Origin: Christensenella sp. UBA7584
GTDB taxonomy: Bacteria > Bacillota > Clostridia > Christensenellales > UBA1242
Reading direction: 5' to 3'
DNA: 55,075 nucleotides
Assembly: GCA_002477805.1 (NCBI GenBank)
Contig: DLKQ01000017.1
Coordinates: forward strand, 1 to 55,075
Shown: positions 53,299 through 55,075 of the stretch, piece after piece
Layout of the letters: each line of letters opens with the position of its first letter
Numbering within the stretch: the stretch's first letter is position 1
Notes under the pieces: model-generated
What the model was told of the DNA's origin: nothing
Seen by the model: the letters and a program-made list of their open reading frames with translations, nothing else
Database searches by the model: none
Program-made: the position numbers and the translations under genes

Positions 53299-53883
53299 TT
53301 GTCTGAAAAAAATTCGAAATTTACTAAAGGATTAAAAAAATACGGATATTGGATTGCACTGTTTTTAGCGATAGGGGTACTTGCACTTATTTTAGGACTT
53401 ACTTCCTCGTATAGTAAAACTCCATCTGCAACTCCAGACAACCCAACAGTGTCTGTAGATGATGAGGTTTTCAAATTGCCACTTGCACAAATTTCTGTTA
53501 TGAAGGATTATTCCAACACTGCTTTAAAATATAGTAAAACTTTAAAACAATGGCAGGCGCACAAGGCAATAGATTTTGCTGCAGAAGAAGGAACTGATGT
53601 TTATGCTGTTATGAGCGGAAAAATTACTGAGGTTAGTTACAATTATCTTATGGGAAATGTTGTAAAGCTTGATGTTGGAAATGGACTGGTTGTTGTGTAC
53701 AAATCGCTTGCTGGTGATGTTCCTGTAAAAGTTGGGGACACAGTAAAGCAAGGTGATGTGATTGGAAAAGTTGGCAATACTGCTAAAAGCGAAGTTAGTG
53801 ATGGCCCACACCTTCACCTTGAGACCTGGTTTAATGGCGAAAATGTTGACCCAAATAATTACCTCGAACTTGGTGAAAAATAA
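53299..53883 (+). CDS. spoIIQ: SpoIIQ-like M23 peptidase-domain membrane protein
   Basis: A 194-residue protein with a short cytoplasmic N-terminus, one transmembrane helix (about 16-36) and an outer LytM/M23 domain (about 85-190). The full metal set is visible: His88 and Asp92 (HKAID) and His171/His173 (PHLHLE). SpoIIQ sits in the forespore membrane and joins SpoIIIAH across the septum; Clostridial versions often keep the zinc ligands that Bacillus SpoIIQ lost. The open frame reaches GTG 53263, but TTG 53299, 10 nt after GGGAGG, is the likely start. A general M23 peptidase is the alternative. No spoIID is adjacent. No gene is seen in 53017-53298. Confidence 0.75.
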   Translation: MSEKNSKFTKGLKKYGYWIALFLAIGVLALILGLTSSYSKTPSATPDNPTVSVDDEVFKLPLAQISVMKDYSNTALKYSKTLKQWQAHKAIDFAAEEGTDVYAVMSGKITEVSYNYLMGNVVKLDVGNGLVVVYKSLAGDVPVKVGDTVKQGDVIGKVGNTAKSEVSDGPHLHLETWFNGENVDPNNYLELGEK

Positions 53884-53916
53884 TGTTTAATTAGTTTAAA
53901 TTATTAAATGACAAAT

Positions 53917-53953
53917 AAAAAAGAATTAGAGTAAAATCTTCTAATTCTTTTTT
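53917..53953 (+). terminator. Terminator of the SpoIIQ-like gene
   Basis: AAAAAGAATTAGA...TCTAATTCTTTTTT. The sequence from here to 54168 is AT-rich without an ORF. Confidence 0.85.
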
Positions 53954-54168
53954 ATATTCATTAATTGTAAACTCTTTTGCTTTTTTAATTTATAACTAGT
54001 TAAAGATAAATTAACATATTGCCAAAAAAGTTGTTTTAATGCTTTATGAAATTTTATAGGAATTTGTTTTTTAATTTTTAAAATAATGAAAAACTACTCA
54101 TAATATTACTTTTAGATAATATAAATACTATAAAAATTGAAAAATTTGAATTTTTTATAAGATTTCAC

Positions 54169-54197
54169 TAGACAAGTTCAATTTTTTTTGATATAAT
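54169..54197 (+). promoter_or_regulatory. Sigma-A-type promoter of acpP
   Basis: TAGACA (54169-54174), 17 bp and TATAAT (54192-54197). Confidence 0.7.
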
Positions 54198-54222
54198 AAT
54201 TTTGCGTTAAAGGAGATCTGAA

Positions 54223-54456
54223 ATGGTTTTTGAGAGAATTCAGGAATTGCTAGCAGAGCAGATGAATATAGACAAGTCTAAGATTACTAGAGAATCACAT
54301 ATCATTAATGACTTAAAGGCCGACTCATTGGATATTGTTGAAATGCTTATTGCTTTAGAAGATGAATTTAAGATCAATGTTCCAGACGAAGATGCAAAAA
54401 ATCTTTTGGTTATTGGACAGCTTGCTGACTATGTTGAATCTAAAATCCAAAAATAG
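54223..54456 (+). CDS. acpP: Acyl carrier protein
   Basis: Small acidic helical carrier that holds growing fatty acids on a phosphopantetheine arm in type II fatty-acid synthesis. Ser35 in ADSLDIVEM is the attachment site, and the four-helix layout and 77-residue length are standard. AAAGGAG lies 8 nt before the ATG, with a good sigma-A promoter. It is often followed by rnc in Clostridia; here tRNA-Ser follows instead. Confidence 0.96.
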   Translation: MVFERIQELLAEQMNIDKSKITRESHIINDLKADSLDIVEMLIALEDEFKINVPDEDAKNLLVIGQLADYVESKIQK

Positions 54457-54523
54457 TTGCTTTACTAAAAGTTTAACTAATCAAATTAATAAGTTTTGGT
54501 ATTTTTATTAAAAAATATCATTT

Positions 54524-54611
54524 GGAAGGCTGGCTGAGTGGTCGAAAGCGGCGGTCTTGAAAACCGTTGTGCTGAGAGGCACCTGGGGTTCGAATCCCTA
54601 GCCTTCCGCCA
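54524..54611 (+). tRNA. tRNA-Ser (anticodon TGA)
   Basis: Class II tRNA with a long variable arm. The acceptor stem GGAAGGC pairs with GCCTTCC, the anticodon loop is CTTGAAA, the T-loop is TTCGAAT, the discriminator is G and CCA is encoded. It reads UCA. Confidence 0.95.
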
Positions 54612-54652
54612 AGTGTGTTGTAAGAAAAGTCTTATTTCCTTACAACAATTAT

Positions 54653-54699
54653 AAAATCGCTGAATAGCCCATAAAATCAAGGGTTTCAGTGATTTTTTT
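54653..54699 (+). terminator. Terminator of tRNA-Ser
   Basis: The 12-bp stem AAAATCGCTGAA/TTCAGTGATTTT holds an inner AGCCC/GGGTT helix and ends in a T run. A weaker GTTGTAAG/CTTACAAC hairpin lies just before it. Confidence 0.85.
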
Positions 54700-54803
54700 A
54701 TTTCTAAAATTTATATATTATTTGCCATTTTCAGCAAATTGAGTCTTATTTGGAGTGCCACAGGTAGTCCACTTTTTTTGATTATTTAGAAAATTAAGAA
54801 AAA

Positions 54804-54879
54804 ATCAAACCTAGTCGCAAAATCAAAATAAATAATCAAAAAATCAAAAGAAAAATCAAAGAAATCAAAAATAATCAAA
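54804..54879 (+). repeat. Cluster of seven ATCAAA elements
   Basis: ATCAAA occurs at 54804, 54822, 54835, 54843, 54855, 54864 and 54874, with one reverse copy at 54778. Spacing is irregular (8-18 bp). It lies between tRNA-Ser and the last gene. It could be a binding-site array or simple-sequence DNA. Confidence 0.45.
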
Positions 54880-54950
54880 AAATATATTTGAAATCCGTTT
54901 TTTAGGCGTTCAAGTTTGCTATCATATAGTAAACTAGGAGGGAAGTATAG

Positions 54951-55075
54951 ATGATTATTGAATATAACAAAGTTGAAGCAATGGCAAGAGAAGTTGTAAG
55001 AAACTATTACGGATTTACATTTGAATTAACAAAAAGCAGTAAGTCGGAGTCATTATATCTATATATTCACTCTGA
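54951..55075 (+). CDS. Start of an unknown gene, cut by the window end
   Basis: The first 41 codons of an open frame that continues beyond the window. AGGAGGG (54936-54942) lies 8 nt before the ATG. The product begins MIIEYNKVEAMAREVVRNYY and continues with a Lys/Ser-rich strand. No signal peptide is visible. I do not recognise the family. Its position after a tRNA gene and a low-complexity tract is compatible with the edge of an integrated element, but no integrase or repeat of the tRNA end is visible here. Confidence 0.6.
   Translation, partial: MIIEYNKVEAMAREVVRNYYGFTFELTKSSKSESLYLYIHS

Noticed and set aside
54804..54879. ATCAAA tract as a CRISPR array
   Set aside because: The units are 6 bp with irregular short gaps; there are no 20-40 bp repeats or spacers, and no array of that kind was seen elsewhere in the window.

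Overview
This window reads as a chromosomal segment of a strictly anaerobic, spore-forming, AT-rich low-GC Gram-positive bacterium, most likely an uncultured gut member of the Clostridia. The evidence is a sporulation gene set (spoIIGA, sigE, sigG, spo0A, a SpoIIQ-like M23 protein), the oxygen-sensitive class III ribonucleotide reductase nrdDG, the Firmicute-type rplU-prp-rpmA operon with a cleavable L27 extension, strong AGGAGG ribosome binding sites and tRNAs with encoded CCA. The assignment is inference from gene content; no 16S rRNA is present. A notable trait is that none of 33 complete genes ends in TGA.

Layout. 1-3300 holds a small membrane protein, tRNA-Arg(ACG) with a decayed tandem copy, and a lipoprotein. 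3308-6160 (minus) is a lysS(class I)-serS operon. 6332-8773 holds a small membrane protein, dnaB and an unknown gene. 9056-12064 is nrdDG behind paired NrdR boxes. 12724-14223 holds tRNA-Leu, a 58-aa ORF and an amidase-like protein with two peptidoglycan-binding domains. 15030-16020 is rplU-prp-rpmA with an L21-leader-like hairpin. 16337-17840 (minus) encodes an 8-oxoguanine glycosylase and a NYN-domain nuclease. 18105-22689 holds pgsA, a small membrane protein, spoIIGA-sigE, convergent sigG, and spo0A. 22922-43709 holds tRNA-Arg(CCT) and then two giant surface proteins, a 2290-aa lipoprotein and a 4580-aa membrane-anchored protein built of fibronectin-III-like repeats; these two genes fill over a third of the window. 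44190-46151 encodes an unknown double-membrane-segment protein with a duplicated WxEKGF module. 46493-52045 is aspS, an ABC-F ATPase, cysS and a SLOG-family gene. 52552-54611 holds a secreted YwmB-like protein, the SpoIIQ-like protein, acpP and tRNA-Ser(TGA). The end shows an ATCAAA-rich tract and the start of an unknown gene.

How the genes fit together. Much of the window is core information processing: four aminoacyl-tRNA synthetase genes, ribosomal proteins L21 and L27 with the L27-processing protease, the replicative helicase, dNTP supply, base-excision repair, and phospholipid/fatty-acid synthesis. The sporulation genes cover the master regulator, the first mother-cell sigma factor with its activating protease, the late forespore sigma factor, and a forespore-side channel/peptidase protein.

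The most distinctive observations are: the pair of giant FN3-repeat surface proteins; an ABC-F protein whose second composite ATP site has lost the Walker A, the catalytic Glu and the partner signature together; a Spo0A whose receiver domain lacks several conserved phosphorylation-pocket residues; tail-to-tail sigE/sigG with abutting stop codons; an amidase-3-like protein lacking a zinc His; two apparently leaderless genes (ogg-like, pgsA); and the lack of TGA stop codons. All family assignments come from reading motifs by eye, without database searches.
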